A stretch of 64,000 nucleotides of DNA from Megascapheus bottae (GCA_024803745.1 JANJXV010000020.1:17648777-17712776), one strand, 5' to 3'; counted from the stretch's first letter, positions 47,701-48,909 are shown. A program made the numbers and translations. Notes: generated by a model from the sequence alone, not told the origin.

Positions 47701-47852
47701 CTGGTACTAATGATGTTCTTTCTCCTTAAAAAAAAAACCAACAGGTTTTCATCAACTTTGCCAGAGATCAAAAGTCCTATGAAAATGCTGATACCAGTAG
47801 CCAAGGTTCTAGCATAAGTGTAGACTCACAGGATGACCGGACAGAGTCTTAA
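55..47852 (+). CDS. ABCA12: ABCA12, C-terminal half (27 exons; 5' part lies outside the window)
   Basis: ATP-binding cassette subfamily A member 12, a full-length ABC transporter that loads glucosylceramides and other lipids into keratinocyte lamellar granules to build the skin barrier; loss in human causes harlequin ichthyosis (known). The exons join in frame into about 1,319 residues. Numbering from the first full codon of the window: NBD1 Walker [10 protein letters not shown] (102-110), signature LSGGM (203-207), Walker B VVILDEP (223-229), H-loop His 259; TM7 near 461-482; extracellular loop 2 to about 703; TM8-12 at 704-940; NBD2 Walker [10 protein letters not shown] (1014-1022), degenerate signature [10 protein letters not shown] (1114-1123), Walker B SILLLDEP (1133-1140); C-terminal VFINFARDQ from 1285. 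The length matches human ABCA12 (2,595 residues) after about residue 1,277, so exon numbers 27-53 are assigned by counting back. No stop or frameshift appears in any exon, so the gene looks functional. The paralogue assignment rests on near-identity with remembered human ABCA12. Confidence 0.97.
376..449 (+). pseudogene. tRNA-Ile(AAU)-like pseudogene
   Basis: About 74 bases align along their length with nuclear tRNA-Ile. There is an A-box-like segment TTAGCTCAGTGGGTTAG, an anticodon-arm segment with AAT in the loop position, then GGCCAAGATCG in the variable/T-stem position. The T-loop has decayed (AGATCCTTT instead of GGTTCGATCC) and the acceptor stem no longer pairs well, so this is a dead copy in the intron after exon 27. 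No A-tail or second SINE unit is obvious. Confidence 0.6.
971..1156 (-). mobile_element. Dimeric tRNA-derived SINE (type A)
   Basis: This is the reverse complement of the window's commonest SINE: poly(T), then the ID-like unit, then the tRNA unit (GCATGCTAGGCAAGCACTCTA..CTAGGCCAAACTC reads as its A-box end). It is bracketed by a perfect 12-bp TSD, CTGTTTCTGGAT, at 959-970 and 1157-1168. It ends 137 bp upstream of exon 28. Confidence 0.88.
1294..1483 (+). CDS. ABCA12: ABCA12 exon 28 (NBD1 start, Walker A)
   Basis: 190 bp with acceptor gttctccag and donor gtaatg. It encodes [20 protein letters not shown], the A-loop region, and then the Walker A motif GPNGAGKTT that binds the ATP phosphates. 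The last codon (ATA, Ile) is split over the junction with exon 29. Confidence 0.96.
3370..3610 (-). mobile_element. Old L1 3' UTR-like fragment
   Basis: A poly(T) start is followed by a C/T-rich stretch with ACTTCATTGTTCTATTTGTACATG and then CTCCCTCCCACT. This layout resembles the reverse complement of rodent L1 3' UTRs. It is diverged, so the family call is from general resemblance only. Confidence 0.4.
3625..3680 (+). repeat. (ATT)n microsatellite, interrupted
   Basis: Interrupted ATT/TTA triplet run (about 55 bp) in the intron, about 150 bp upstream of exon 29. Confidence 0.8.
3831..4049 (+). CDS. ABCA12: ABCA12 exon 29 (NBD1, Q-loop)
   Basis: 219 bp with acceptor ttccttcccag and donor gtgagt. 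It encodes [20 protein letters not shown] and then the Q-loop segment [20 protein letters not shown], where the Gln contacts the Mg/ATP site and couples to the membrane domain. It ends inside the Arg codon completed by exon 30. Confidence 0.96.
4330..4910 (+). mobile_element. Ancient LINE-2 (L2) 3' portion
   Basis: It follows the layout of L2 3' ends: a GATGTCACTCCTACTGAA-like segment, a mid-part resembling the tryptophan/proline-rich end of ORF2, then a TTGTAAACTTGTTTGAGAAT segment and a TGAAATGAATAGAATTT end. It is heavily diverged, as expected for an element older than the placental radiation. Borders are approximate. Confidence 0.55.
5117..5313 (+). CDS. ABCA12: ABCA12 exon 30 (NBD1 signature, Walker B, D-loop)
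   Basis: 197 bp with acceptor tttttttcag and donor gtatga (G at -1). It carries the ABC signature [10 protein letters not shown], Walker B VVILDEP with the catalytic Glu, and the D-loop STGVDP. This is the catalytic core of NBD1, unlike NBD2, whose signature is degenerate. Confidence 0.96.
5392..5590 (+). mobile_element. B1-like/ID-like chimeric SINE (type B), degraded
   Basis: It starts with a 7SL/B1-like segment (TAGCTCACACCTATAATCCTAGCTAC) and continues into a decayed ID-like half (CATGACTCAAGTAGTAGAGCA). It lies about 80 bp downstream of exon 30. The tail has no clear poly(A). Confidence 0.65.
6176..6336 (+). CDS. ABCA12: ABCA12 exon 31 (NBD1 H-loop)
   Basis: 161 bp with acceptor ctccaag (AG followed by CC) and donor gtttgt. 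It encodes [19 protein letters not shown], where the first His is the H-loop switch residue, and then a regulatory segment with [20 protein letters not shown]. It ends on a codon boundary. The acceptor was chosen over the AG two codon positions later because only this one keeps the frame and gives A-R-T-I-I. Confidence 0.93.
7680..7916 (+). CDS. ABCA12: ABCA12 exon 32
   Basis: 237 bp, in phase at both ends, with acceptor ttgtccacag and donor gtacat. It encodes the segment after NBD1, including [20 protein letters not shown] and [11 protein letters not shown]. This is the regulatory region conserved in ABCA proteins after each NBD. Confidence 0.95.
8132..8330 (+). mobile_element. Dimeric tRNA-derived SINE (type A)
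   Basis: The tRNA unit (TTTGGCCTAGTGGTAGAG, then GGTTCAATTCC as B box) is followed by the ID-like unit (GTGGCTCAAGTGGTAGAGC) and an A-rich tail. Both units keep recognisable pol III A and B boxes. I see no clear TSD. Confidence 0.85.
8463..8712 (-). mobile_element. B1-like/ID-like chimeric SINE (type B)
   Basis: Reverse complement: an ID-like half with CTACTACTTGAAC, then GATAAGAGTCTTGTGCAT, then the B1-like half ending GTAACTGGGATTATAGGGGT. It is degraded and lies in the intron between exons 32 and 33. Confidence 0.7.
8845..8995 (+). CDS. ABCA12: ABCA12 exon 33
   Basis: 151 bp with acceptor ttttccttag and a weak-looking donor gtataa. It begins [10 protein letters not shown], the NBD1-side counterpart of the C-terminal VFxNFA motif, then a Ser-rich linker with [17 protein letters not shown] that connects NBD1 to TM7. 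The split Asp codon is completed in exon 34. Confidence 0.93.
9080..9150 (-). mobile_element. ID-like SINE fragment
   Basis: GGTACTGGGGATTGGATCCAGGGCCT is the reverse complement of the 3' part of a rodent ID-type, tRNA-Ala-derived SINE. It is short and diverged. Confidence 0.5.
9160..10980 (+). other. Intronic stretch with no recognised element
   Basis: 1.8 kb of AT-rich intron between exons 33 and 34. Open frames here are short, lack splice context and resemble no family I know. I see no repeat boundaries or RNA-gene boxes. Confidence 0.6.
10985..11170 (+). mobile_element. B1-like/ID-like chimeric SINE (type B), degraded
   Basis: The 7SL-like half is ATGACTATAATCCTAATAATCCTAACTACTCTGGAGGCTGAGATG. 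It is followed by GAGACTCCTATCTTCAGTTAATTACAG and a decayed ID half with GTGCTAGCCTTGAGC. It contains a small insertion duplicating the TAATCCTA segment. Confidence 0.65.
11290..11387 (+). repeat. (TG)n microsatellite with TGCA interruptions
   Basis: About 100 bp of TG dinucleotides broken by TT and CATGCATG segments. The alternating purine/pyrimidine pattern would favour Z-DNA. It directly abuts the next SINE. Confidence 0.9.
11388..11615 (-). mobile_element. B1-like/ID-like chimeric SINE (type B)
   Basis: Reverse complement with CACCCTACCACTTAGATACAG (ID half), GATTACAGATAAGAGTCTTATGG, and AGATCTCAG..CAAGTAGCTCATTCTACAGGTGTGAG (B1 half). Its 5' poly(T) position is replaced by the TG tract. 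Confidence 0.72.
11839..12091 (+). CDS. ABCA12: ABCA12 exon 34 (TM7)
   Basis: 253 bp with acceptor ttaaccag and donor gtgagt. It encodes the basic cytoplasmic lead [13 protein letters not shown] and then the hydrophobic helix [17 protein letters not shown] (TM7), which starts the second membrane domain. The extracellular loop opens with an N-S-S sequon (RNSSNN). Confidence 0.97.
12680..12766 (+). CDS. ABCA12: ABCA12 exon 35 (extracellular loop 2)
   Basis: 87 bp with acceptor attattgtag and donor gtaagt. It encodes [18 protein letters not shown] and CLNSSDS, with a second N-glycosylation sequon and one Cys. Several substitutions against human fit the faster-evolving extracellular loop. Confidence 0.92.
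12958..13042 (+). repeat. (GA)n microsatellite
   Basis: About 80 bp of almost pure GA dinucleotide, a polypurine tract on the coding strand, in the intron between exons 35 and 36. The open frame across it encodes only Arg-Glu repeats and is not a gene. Confidence 0.97.
13045..13225 (+). mobile_element. MIR SINE fragment
   Basis: It contains the conserved MIR middle (CACAAATGAAGGAACTAAGACTCTCAGAGACTTAAG, compared with the MIR 'gatgaggaaactgaggc' core) and a 3' part with GATCCAAGTGTTCAGACTCC. Borders are approximate. Confidence 0.6.
13624..13717 (+). CDS. ABCA12: ABCA12 exon 36 (extracellular loop 2)
   Basis: 94 bp with acceptor tttgcag and donor gtaaaa. It encodes [18 protein letters not shown] and [11 protein letters not shown], with a third sequon (NTSG) and a Cys-rich C-S-C cluster likely to form disulfides in the loop. 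Confidence 0.93.
13718..14900 (+). other. Intronic stretch with no recognised element
   Basis: AT-rich first third of the 3.3-kb intron after exon 36. I find no gene, RNA motif or nameable repeat. Confidence 0.6.
14914..15167 (-). mobile_element. B1-like/ID-like chimeric SINE (type B) with TSD
   Basis: Reverse complement of a full chimeric element: poly(T), ID half (CCCTACCCCTTTGAGCCGCAG), GGAGATAAGAGTCTCACGG, and B1 half (GCCTCCTGAGTAGCTGGGATCAC), ending at GTGCCCGGC. A perfect 12-bp TSD, AAATTCCTAAGA, sits at 14,902-14,913 and 15,168-15,179. Confidence 0.9.
15180..17016 (+). other. Intronic stretch with no recognised element
   Basis: 1.8 kb before exon 37. It has short TA/TACA-rich simple sequence near 15,300-15,380 and 16,420-16,455. 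Nothing else can be named. Confidence 0.55.
17017..17144 (+). CDS. ABCA12: ABCA12 exon 37 (extracellular loop 2)
   Basis: 128 bp with acceptor ctttccaag and donor gtaaaa. It encodes [20 protein letters not shown] and [19 protein letters not shown], including a fourth sequon (NLT). It ends in the split Arg codon of VQKR. Confidence 0.93.
17756..17985 (+). mobile_element. B1-like/ID-like chimeric SINE (type B)
   Basis: Near-complete: the 7SL-derived half (CTATAATCCTAGCTACTCAGGAG) is followed by GACTCTTATCTCCAATTA, CCAGAAGTGGCACTG, the ID half (TTGCTTAAGTGGTAGAGTG) and GCCCAGGCCCAGAGCTCAAG, with an A-rich tail. A useful reference copy for this family. Confidence 0.88.
18177..18759 (-). mobile_element. 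5'-truncated L1 (3' end), with TSD
   Basis: Reverse complement of the 3' end of the same L1 family as the 6.3-kb element at 51,914. It starts with poly(T)/TTATTGTAATTAATAGAAGG (3' UTR end) and reaches the end of ORF2 (ATAGAATTCCATTGTGTATA). A perfect 14-bp TSD, AAAATCTGCCTTTT, lies at 18,163-18,176 and 18,760-18,773, marking a standard target-primed insertion of about 580 bp. Confidence 0.9.
19034..19078 (+). repeat. (TA)n microsatellite
   Basis: About 45 bp of TA dinucleotides with one TACATA interruption, 400 bp upstream of exon 38. Confidence 0.95.
19484..19571 (+). CDS. ABCA12: ABCA12 exon 38 (extracellular loop 2)
   Basis: 88 bp with acceptor tttgtctgtag and donor gtaaat. It encodes [20 protein letters not shown] and PTNRTLAK, with a fifth sequon (NRT). 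It ends on a codon boundary. Confidence 0.93.
19815..20201 (-). mobile_element. L1 ORF2 (reverse-transcriptase region) fragment, old
   Basis: On the minus strand, translation with several stops resembles the L1 RT region: a degenerate NYRxIPLMNxDAK motif at its 5' end, then a DGST-like segment and downstream RT sequence. The 5' edge directly abuts the 3' end of a U6 snRNA pseudogene on the same strand. It is too broken to encode anything. Confidence 0.72.
20202..20300 (-). pseudogene. U6 snRNA pseudogene
   Basis: The reverse complement matches the 3' two-thirds of U6. The segment TAGCATGGCTCCTG corresponds to TAGCATGGCCCCTG, GGATGACATGCAAATTTGTG to GGATGACACGCAAATTCGTG, and it ends in TTTTT. 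Similarity fades before about U6 position 30 (beyond about 20,270), where TG/TA-rich sequence takes over. It has many substitutions and no upstream snRNA promoter (PSE/TATA), so it is a retrocopy. Confidence 0.8.
20523..20720 (-). mobile_element. Dimeric tRNA-derived SINE (type A)
   Basis: Reverse complement: poly(T), TTGCCAGTCATGGGGCTTGA, the ID-like unit and the tRNA unit ending CTAGGCCAAACTCCTGGCCC. ATTTGTTT-like flanks on both sides may be a short TSD. Confidence 0.85.
21072..21177 (+). CDS. ABCA12: ABCA12 exon 39 (extracellular loop 2)
   Basis: 106 bp with acceptor tcttttaatag and donor gtaaat. It encodes [20 protein letters not shown] and [15 protein letters not shown], with a sixth sequon (NMS) near the end of the extracellular loop. 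The split Gly codon is completed in exon 40. Confidence 0.94.
21503..21745 (+). mobile_element. B1-like/ID-like chimeric SINE (type B)
   Basis: The B1-like half (ATAAATCCTAGCTACTTAGGAGGCTGAG) runs into the ID half (CTGTAGCTCAAGTAGTAATGTG) and TTTAAGCTTCAAGACTGGCAA, then an A/G tail that has grown into a GGAA microsatellite. The 8-bp TSD AGTAACTA at 21,495-21,502 and 21,873-21,880 encloses both SINE and microsatellite. Confidence 0.85.
21740..21870 (+). repeat. (GGAA)n microsatellite from a SINE tail
   Basis: About 125 bp of GGAA/GGGA tetranucleotides starting at the SINE's A-rich tail and ending just before its TSD. The open frames on both strands here are simple-repeat artefacts. Confidence 0.95.
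21920..22115 (-). mobile_element. Dimeric tRNA-derived SINE (type A) with TSD
   Basis: Reverse complement with the full ID-like and tRNA units (GCATGCTAGGCAAGCACTC, CACTAGGCC). A 12-bp TSD with one mismatch, GCAAC(A/G)TTTTTA, lies at 21,908-21,919 and 22,116-22,127. Confidence 0.88.
22206..22360 (+). mobile_element. MIR-like SINE fragment
   Basis: It begins CTACCACTTATTGACCGCTCATTATATAAGC, like the MIR 'cattTATTGAGCgCttactatgtg' start, and later has CTGAGGTACAGAAGGTGAGTTGAACTCAAGGC. It is diverged. Confidence 0.5.
22380..25245 (+). other. Large intron segment before exon 40, mostly unrecognised
   Basis: The intron between exons 39 and 40 is the longest in the window (4.07 kb). Its later 2.9 kb holds TA/CA-rich simple sequence near 23,825-23,970 and a possible MIR trace near 23,990-24,060. 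I see no gene, RNA gene or clear element. Confidence 0.55.
25246..25300 (+). CDS. ABCA12: ABCA12 exon 40
   Basis: The smallest exon here, 55 bp, with acceptor ctgtctctag and donor gtaagc. It encodes [17 protein letters not shown], the membrane-proximal end of the extracellular loop. Its split Thr codon is finished by exon 41. Skipping it would shift the frame (55 is not a multiple of 3). Confidence 0.93.
25853..26030 (+). CDS. ABCA12: ABCA12 exon 41 (TM8)
   Basis: 178 bp with acceptor ctcatcatag and donor gtaagt. It encodes TM8 ([20 protein letters not shown]), the cytoplasmic coupling segment [17 protein letters not shown] that contacts the NBDs in ABCA proteins, and the start of TM9 ([11 protein letters not shown]). 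Confidence 0.97.
26031..27458 (+). other. Intron between exons 41 and 42
   Basis: 1.4 kb with no SINE or LINE I can name and no RNA gene. Two short open frames near 26,040-26,310 run on from the exon or arise by chance. Confidence 0.6.
27459..27574 (+). CDS. ABCA12: ABCA12 exon 42 (TM9-TM10)
   Basis: 116 bp with acceptor tattctcacag and donor gtaagc. It encodes [19 protein letters not shown] and [15 protein letters not shown], two hydrophobic spans of the second membrane domain. It ends in the split Gly codon. Confidence 0.95.
27770..27860 (+). mobile_element. MIR-like fragment
   Basis: AAATTTACTGAGTGCCAAGAGTCATGTTCAGAAATTTACATATATAATC follows the MIR pattern 'ttactgagtgcc..gcactgttct..'. 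Short and old. Confidence 0.45.
28108..28354 (-). mobile_element. B1-like/ID-like chimeric SINE (type B)
   Basis: Reverse complement with a (TTTC)n tail, GGCGCTGTCCCTGAGCTCC, the ID half, GGAGACAAGAGTCTCAGG, and the B1 half (AGCCTCCTGAATAGCTAGAATTACAGAC). Near full length. Confidence 0.86.
28821..28980 (+). CDS. ABCA12: ABCA12 exon 43 (TM10-TM11)
   Basis: 160 bp with acceptor tttaccccacag and donor gtaaga. It encodes [19 protein letters not shown] and [20 protein letters not shown], membrane spans typical of ABCA proteins, and ends SKEKPNDP on a codon boundary. Confidence 0.97.
28981..30043 (+). other. Intron between exons 43 and 44
   Basis: 1.06 kb of AT-rich sequence without a nameable repeat or RNA gene. 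The open frame running out of exon 43 here is intron read-through. Confidence 0.6.
30044..30297 (+). CDS. ABCA12: ABCA12 exon 44 (TM11-TM12)
   Basis: 254 bp with acceptor tctcattacag and donor gtaaat. It encodes [20 protein letters not shown], a short luminal/extracellular loop ([14 protein letters not shown]) and the last membrane helix ([20 protein letters not shown]). It contains a run of eight T at 30,248-30,255 inside M-F-F-L, a homopolymer prone to slippage. Confidence 0.96.
31085..31235 (+). mobile_element. L1 3' end fragment
   Basis: It matches the end of the 3' UTR of the L1 family at 51,914: GGGGTAGCAATGTCTGTTAAGTAATGCACCTTCTATC, then TTACAATAAAAAC and an A-rich tail. Only the last ~150 bp remain. 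Confidence 0.75.
31689..31718 (+). repeat. (TA)n microsatellite
   Basis: About 30 bp of TA dinucleotides. Confidence 0.9.
31891..32089 (+). mobile_element. Dimeric tRNA-derived SINE (type A) with TSD
   Basis: Complete element: tRNA unit with A box TTTGGCCTAGTGGTAAGAG and B box GGGTTTGATTCC, ID-like unit GTGGCTCAAGTGGTAGAGTG, and an A9 tail. A perfect 13-bp TSD, TTCTAAAATACTG, lies at 31,878-31,890 and 32,090-32,102. Confidence 0.93.
32231..32477 (-). mobile_element. B1-like/ID-like chimeric SINE (type B) with TSD
   Basis: Reverse complement, full length, ending at the B1 5' end. A perfect 12-bp TSD, TGTCTATAATTT, lies at 32,219-32,230 and 32,478-32,489. The poly(T) side carries a TGTGTG/GGGGGGG variant. 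Confidence 0.92.
32555..32660 (+). repeat. A/G-rich (GAAA/GGAA) simple repeat
   Basis: Purine-rich tract of about 100 bp, 300 bp upstream of exon 45. Long open frames on both strands across it reflect the skewed composition. Confidence 0.85.
32964..33168 (+). CDS. ABCA12: ABCA12 exon 45 (NBD2 entry)
   Basis: 205 bp with acceptor aatttttag and donor gttggg, a poor match to GTRAGT. It encodes the acidic/basic linker [19 protein letters not shown], then [18 protein letters not shown] and [10 protein letters not shown] before Walker A of NBD2. It ends on a codon boundary; exon 46 begins with the Cys of GECFGLLG. Confidence 0.94.
33327..33401 (+). repeat. (GATA)n microsatellite
   Basis: About 70 bp of GATA tetranucleotide with one GATGATA break, about 160 bp after exon 45. 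Confidence 0.95.
33607..33783 (+). mobile_element. B1-like/ID-like SINE, divergent subtype
   Basis: GTTAGCTAGGTTTGGTGGTGCATTCAGCTACTCAGGAG is the B1-like half. It is followed by a short A/C-rich linker (AAAACAAAACAAAGC) and an ID-like half (GGCTGTTTGCATGGCTCTAGTAGCAGAGTAACC). The linker and length differ from the type B copies, suggesting an older subfamily. Confidence 0.6.
34270..34464 (-). mobile_element. Dimeric tRNA-derived SINE (type A)
   Basis: Reverse complement, near complete. It carries subfamily variants (TTGAGCCTCAGCACC, CTTTTTCTAAGTAT) shared with the copy at 38,480. It sits directly against an L1 3' end in the opposite orientation, and both are enclosed by the repeated GAATGTGTT at 34,261-34,269 and 34,993-35,001. 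Confidence 0.88.
34465..34990 (+). mobile_element. 5'-truncated L1 3' end
   Basis: It matches the end of ORF2 and the 3' UTR of the L1 at 51,914: CATATTAAGTGAAGTAAGCCAG, the CATAATCAGTAG stop region, the G-rich stretch with GGGTGGGGGTGGGGGGGAGGG, TAATGCACCTTCCATCTGGC, and an ACAATAAAAAATA tail followed by a further A10 run. Confidence 0.9.
35147..35256 (+). CDS. ABCA12: ABCA12 exon 46 (NBD2 Walker A)
   Basis: 110 bp with acceptor caattcttctag and donor gtatga. It encodes [20 protein letters not shown], the intact Walker A of NBD2, then [17 protein letters not shown]. The split Gly codon is completed by exon 47. Confidence 0.96.
35565..35706 (+). CDS. ABCA12: ABCA12 exon 47 (NBD2 Q-loop)
   Basis: 142 bp with acceptor caatgcag and donor gtgagt. 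It encodes [20 protein letters not shown], with the Q-loop Gln in CPQ, then [20 protein letters not shown] and EKDIKE. Confidence 0.96.
36063..36545 (-). mobile_element. L1 fragment, ORF1 C-terminal region, inverted
   Basis: The minus-strand translation gives the ORF1p C-terminal domain (segments [18 protein letters not shown] and [12 protein letters not shown]). Upstream, the ORF1 middle (ATCAAGGAGCTAAAGAAATC in reverse) is joined after a gap of roughly 370 bp relative to the L1 at 53,677-54,873. ORF1 is not intact. It abuts a + strand piece of L1 3' UTR at 36,546. Confidence 0.85.
36546..36695 (+). mobile_element. L1 3' UTR fragment, sense
   Basis: GCTAAATCTAAGGACCTCCAG through AAAGCCATATAGTGAGTGAT and CTCATATTGTTACAATATTTC match the 3' UTR of the L1 at 57,855-58,000. 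It stops without reaching the poly(A) end. Confidence 0.85.
37038..37172 (+). CDS. ABCA12: ABCA12 exon 48 (NBD2 signature)
   Basis: 135 bp, in phase at both ends, with acceptor ttgtccacag and donor gtaaga. It encodes [17 protein letters not shown], then the signature position [10 protein letters not shown] where LSGGQ is expected, and [14 protein letters not shown], the hydrophobic strand of Walker B. Confidence 0.96.
37235..37305 (+). mobile_element. MIR fragment
   Basis: TGTATGCCAGTCACTGTGCAAGCACTCATATTATCTCATTAA follows the MIR 'tatgtgccaggcactgttctaagc..ttaactcatttaa' pattern, 60 bp downstream of exon 48. Confidence 0.6.
37310..38460 (+). other. Intronic stretch with no recognised element
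   Basis: 1.15 kb of AT-rich intron between exons 48 and 49 with no gene, RNA gene or nameable repeat. Confidence 0.6.
38480..38676 (-). mobile_element. Dimeric tRNA-derived SINE (type A) with TSD
   Basis: Reverse complement, complete. The 15-bp perfect TSD ATACTATGCTTTTTT lies at 38,465-38,479 and 38,677-38,691. First of three same-orientation SINEs upstream of exon 49. Confidence 0.93.
38766..38794 (+). repeat. (TA)n microsatellite
   Basis: About 29 bp of TA dinucleotides in the intron before exon 49. Confidence 0.9.
39151..39352 (-). mobile_element. Dimeric tRNA-derived SINE (type A)
   Basis: Reverse complement with poly(T), GCCAGTCCGGGGGCTTGAAC, the ID-like unit and tRNA unit (GCATGCTAGGCAAGCACTC, CACTAGGCC). 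More diverged than its neighbours; TSD not clear. Confidence 0.86.
39494..39687 (-). mobile_element. Dimeric tRNA-derived SINE (type A), 28 nt upstream of exon 49
   Basis: Reverse complement, complete, ending GGCCAAACTCCTGGCCCC. The perfect 12-bp TSD TCAATTTTTCTT lies at 39,482-39,493 and 39,688-39,699. The downstream TSD copy supplies the polypyrimidine tract of the exon 49 acceptor. Confidence 0.93.
39716..39819 (+). CDS. ABCA12: ABCA12 exon 49 (NBD2 Walker B, D-loop)
   Basis: 104 bp with acceptor actgtctattcag and donor gtaact. It begins with the catalytic [19 protein letters not shown] (Walker B Glu and D-loop) and ends CSVILTSH with the H-loop His. Skipping it would shift the frame and remove NBD2 catalysis. 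The acceptor region is squeezed by the SINE ending at 39,687. Confidence 0.96.
40402..40605 (+). mobile_element. Dimeric tRNA-derived SINE (type A), youngest copy, with TSD
   Basis: Complete, with well kept pol III boxes (GTTTGGCCTAGTGGTTAA and GGGTTCGATTCC), then the ID-like unit and an A/AAAAC tail. The 16-bp perfect TSD AATATTGGCTTCATGT lies at 40,386-40,401 and 40,606-40,621. The perfect TSD and near-consensus boxes indicate a recent insertion. Confidence 0.95.
41192..41284 (+). CDS. ABCA12: ABCA12 exon 50
   Basis: 93 bp with acceptor atatcttttag and donor gtaaag. It encodes [20 protein letters not shown] and [12 protein letters not shown], the end of NBD2 following the H-loop. Confidence 0.95.
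41285..42436 (+). other. Intron between exons 50 and 51
   Basis: 1.15 kb. It has a short AT-rich palindrome at 41,932-41,996 and a (TTTTC)n run at about 42,166-42,194. No transposon or RNA gene is recognised. Confidence 0.65.
41932..41996 (+). repeat. AT-rich inverted repeat (hairpin)
   Basis: Arms begin ATTTGGAAATAAATATT (17 bp perfectly complementary, about 24 bp with one mismatch) and close with AATATTTATTTCCAAAT, around a roughly 17-base AT loop. See the findings. Confidence 0.8.
42437..42542 (+). CDS. ABCA12: ABCA12 exon 51
   Basis: 106 bp with acceptor ttttatatag and donor gtaagt. It encodes [20 protein letters not shown] and [15 protein letters not shown], the regulatory domain after NBD2. 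Confidence 0.95.
42748..43275 (+). mobile_element. L1 ORF2 3' end fragment, degraded
   Basis: It runs parallel to 57,210-57,760 of the large L1: ACACATGAAGAAATGCTCAACATCTCTGG, ATTTCACCTCACCCCAATTAGAATGGCC, ACACAATGGAATTCTATGCTG, and ATATTAAGTGAAGTAAGCCAG. It covers the Cys-rich C-terminus of ORF2 with many frame breaks. An older copy. Confidence 0.88.
43553..44015 (+). mobile_element. Nested SINEs: type B interrupted by another type B
   Basis: The outer B1-like/ID-like SINE has its first half at 43,553-43,679 (GTGGCTCACACATGGAATCCTAGC) and its ID half at 43,911-44,015 (GTGGCTTAAGTGGCAGAGTACC, TTCAAGCCCCAGTACTGGC). The inner element, about 43,680-43,908, is complete with an A23 tail. The TSD AAAAAGCCAGAA(A/G)TGGA begins at 43,663 and again at about 43,909, and derives from the outer element. 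Confidence 0.92.
44110..44163 (+). repeat. (TA)n/(TG)n microsatellite
   Basis: About 50 bp alternating TA and TG dinucleotides. Confidence 0.9.
44166..45240 (+). other. Intronic stretch with no recognised element
   Basis: 1.1 kb of the 3.7-kb intron between exons 51 and 52. No gene, RNA gene or named repeat. Confidence 0.6.
45260..45535 (+). mobile_element. Old B1-like SINE with GGAA/GAAA-rich tail
   Basis: GGCATAATATCACATGTCTATAATCCCAGCTATGCAGGAGGCTTAGG is a B1/7SL-like start. ID-like remnants follow, and from about 45,418 a purine-rich (GGAA/GAAA) tract of about 115 bp. The minus-strand open frame through it is a low-complexity artefact. Confidence 0.6.
46216..46353 (+). CDS. ABCA12: ABCA12 exon 52
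   Basis: 138 bp, in phase at both ends, with acceptor gctttggcag and donor gtaaga. It encodes [20 protein letters not shown] and [20 protein letters not shown], then TTLEE, the C-terminal regulatory domain. Confidence 0.96.
46354..47560 (+). other. Last intron, first 1.2 kb, nothing recognised
   Basis: AT-rich unique sequence, with no SINE, LINE or RNA gene that I can name. Confidence 0.6.
47573..47653 (+). repeat. (TG)n then (GA)n microsatellite
   Basis: About 70 bp of TG with CA/CG variants, then GAGAGAGAGA, ending about 90 bp upstream of the terminal exon. A TGTGTATACACA inverted repeat precedes it. Confidence 0.93.
47705..47744 (+). promoter_or_regulatory. Branch point and acceptor of the terminal exon
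   Basis: TACTAAT at 47,705-47,711 is a near-ideal branch-point motif, with the branch A about 35 nt from the exon. The pyrimidine tract GTTCTTTCTCCTT (47,715-47,727) is followed by an A10 run (47,728-47,737) before ccaacag. Confidence 0.55.
47745..47852 (+). CDS. ABCA12: ABCA12 exon 53 (terminal, stop codon)
   Basis: 108 bp from acceptor accaacag to a TAA stop at 47,850-47,852. It begins [19 protein letters not shown], carrying the conserved ABCA C-terminal VFxNFA motif (needed for function in ABCA1), and ends DSQDDRTES, a Ser/Asp-rich tail. Confidence 0.96.
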   Translation, partial: VFINFARDQKSYENADTSSQGSSISVDSQDDRTES

Positions 47853-48905
47853 TACCTGGGGCAAATTCAACTTCAGCAAAGGATCAATGGATGCATTTTT
47901 TGAAGAAGATAACTACTTCCTCAACATCTCTTCATTTTTAAATTATTATATTGTATGGCAAGTCACCTTTGTATAAGACTTACATGTTGTTATAAATGGA
48001 GAGTTTGCTTTCTGAGGTCACTGAATGTTATTGACCCTGAAATGAATTCTTGCACACTTAACACTGTGAGCATGGTAATGTGTAGAGATAAGCAAGAAAA
48101 ACCACCTCATAATGATTATCTTAATTTATTACCTTCACATACACACAAAAAGACAGCTTAAAAGGCATGAGTACTGGTAGTTGTAAAAGAAGAATGGAAC
48201 AGAAAAGGACAGTAGATGGGGTCAAAGAGGGTTCGGCGATTAAATTATTTATTTCTAGAAAATAAGAAATATGGTTCATGAATCTATTACTATAATACAT
48301 ACTGTGTGAAAGGCCAGATTAACCTAGGTGGTAGGCAATTAGCACAATGTGTACAAAGTGTTTGATGCCGTGTGAATACATGGGGGCATACTAGATGTCA
48401 AAAGTATCTTTCAGAAGAACTCAGTAGAAAAGGCATTTTACCCTGGTGGTAAATAGAATTCAGGCTTCTTTCGTGCTGTGCATTTGTAACAGGAAGGCAC
48501 AGGACAGACCAAGAAGCTACTTGCTCTTCTAGGGGGTAATATAAATCCTGATACAAATCCTGAAACCTGATAGAGAATTCACGTGCTGCTGGCAGACAAC
48601 CTTTTTTTAAGCTCTTATAGAAACTCTCATAGTCCAGATTTCTCCTTTCCTCAGGAAACATTCCTGTGAAAGGAAAATGAACATACTTTTCAGCTTCTTG
48701 CCTGGCTGACCCAGAAACATGTGTATGATTGTCAGATAGCCTTTTTAATAATGCCAAATTACATGGTGTTGAGGAGGGTGGTTTAGATACCATTTGTGTG
48801 GAGGGGGGGTGTGTGCGAGCGCGTGTGCATGTGCGTTTGTGTGTGATGTGGTTATCAGCTTTGGCACAACTGTTTCAAAACTAAATAAAGTCCAAGTTTA
48901 GACAA
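47853..48905 (+). other. ABCA12: ABCA12 3' UTR
   Basis: About 1.05 kb from the stop to the first good polyadenylation signal. It contains a short GT-rich run at about 48,808-48,845 just before the signal and no SINE. The end point is inferred from the signal. Confidence 0.75.
48884..48889 (+). terminator. ABCA12: Polyadenylation signal AATAAA
   Basis: Canonical hexamer. It is followed after about 25-45 bases by a T-rich stretch (GTCATTTTGTTTATT) that would serve as the downstream element. It is the most likely ABCA12 3' end in the window. Confidence 0.75.
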
Positions 48906-48909
48906 AACT

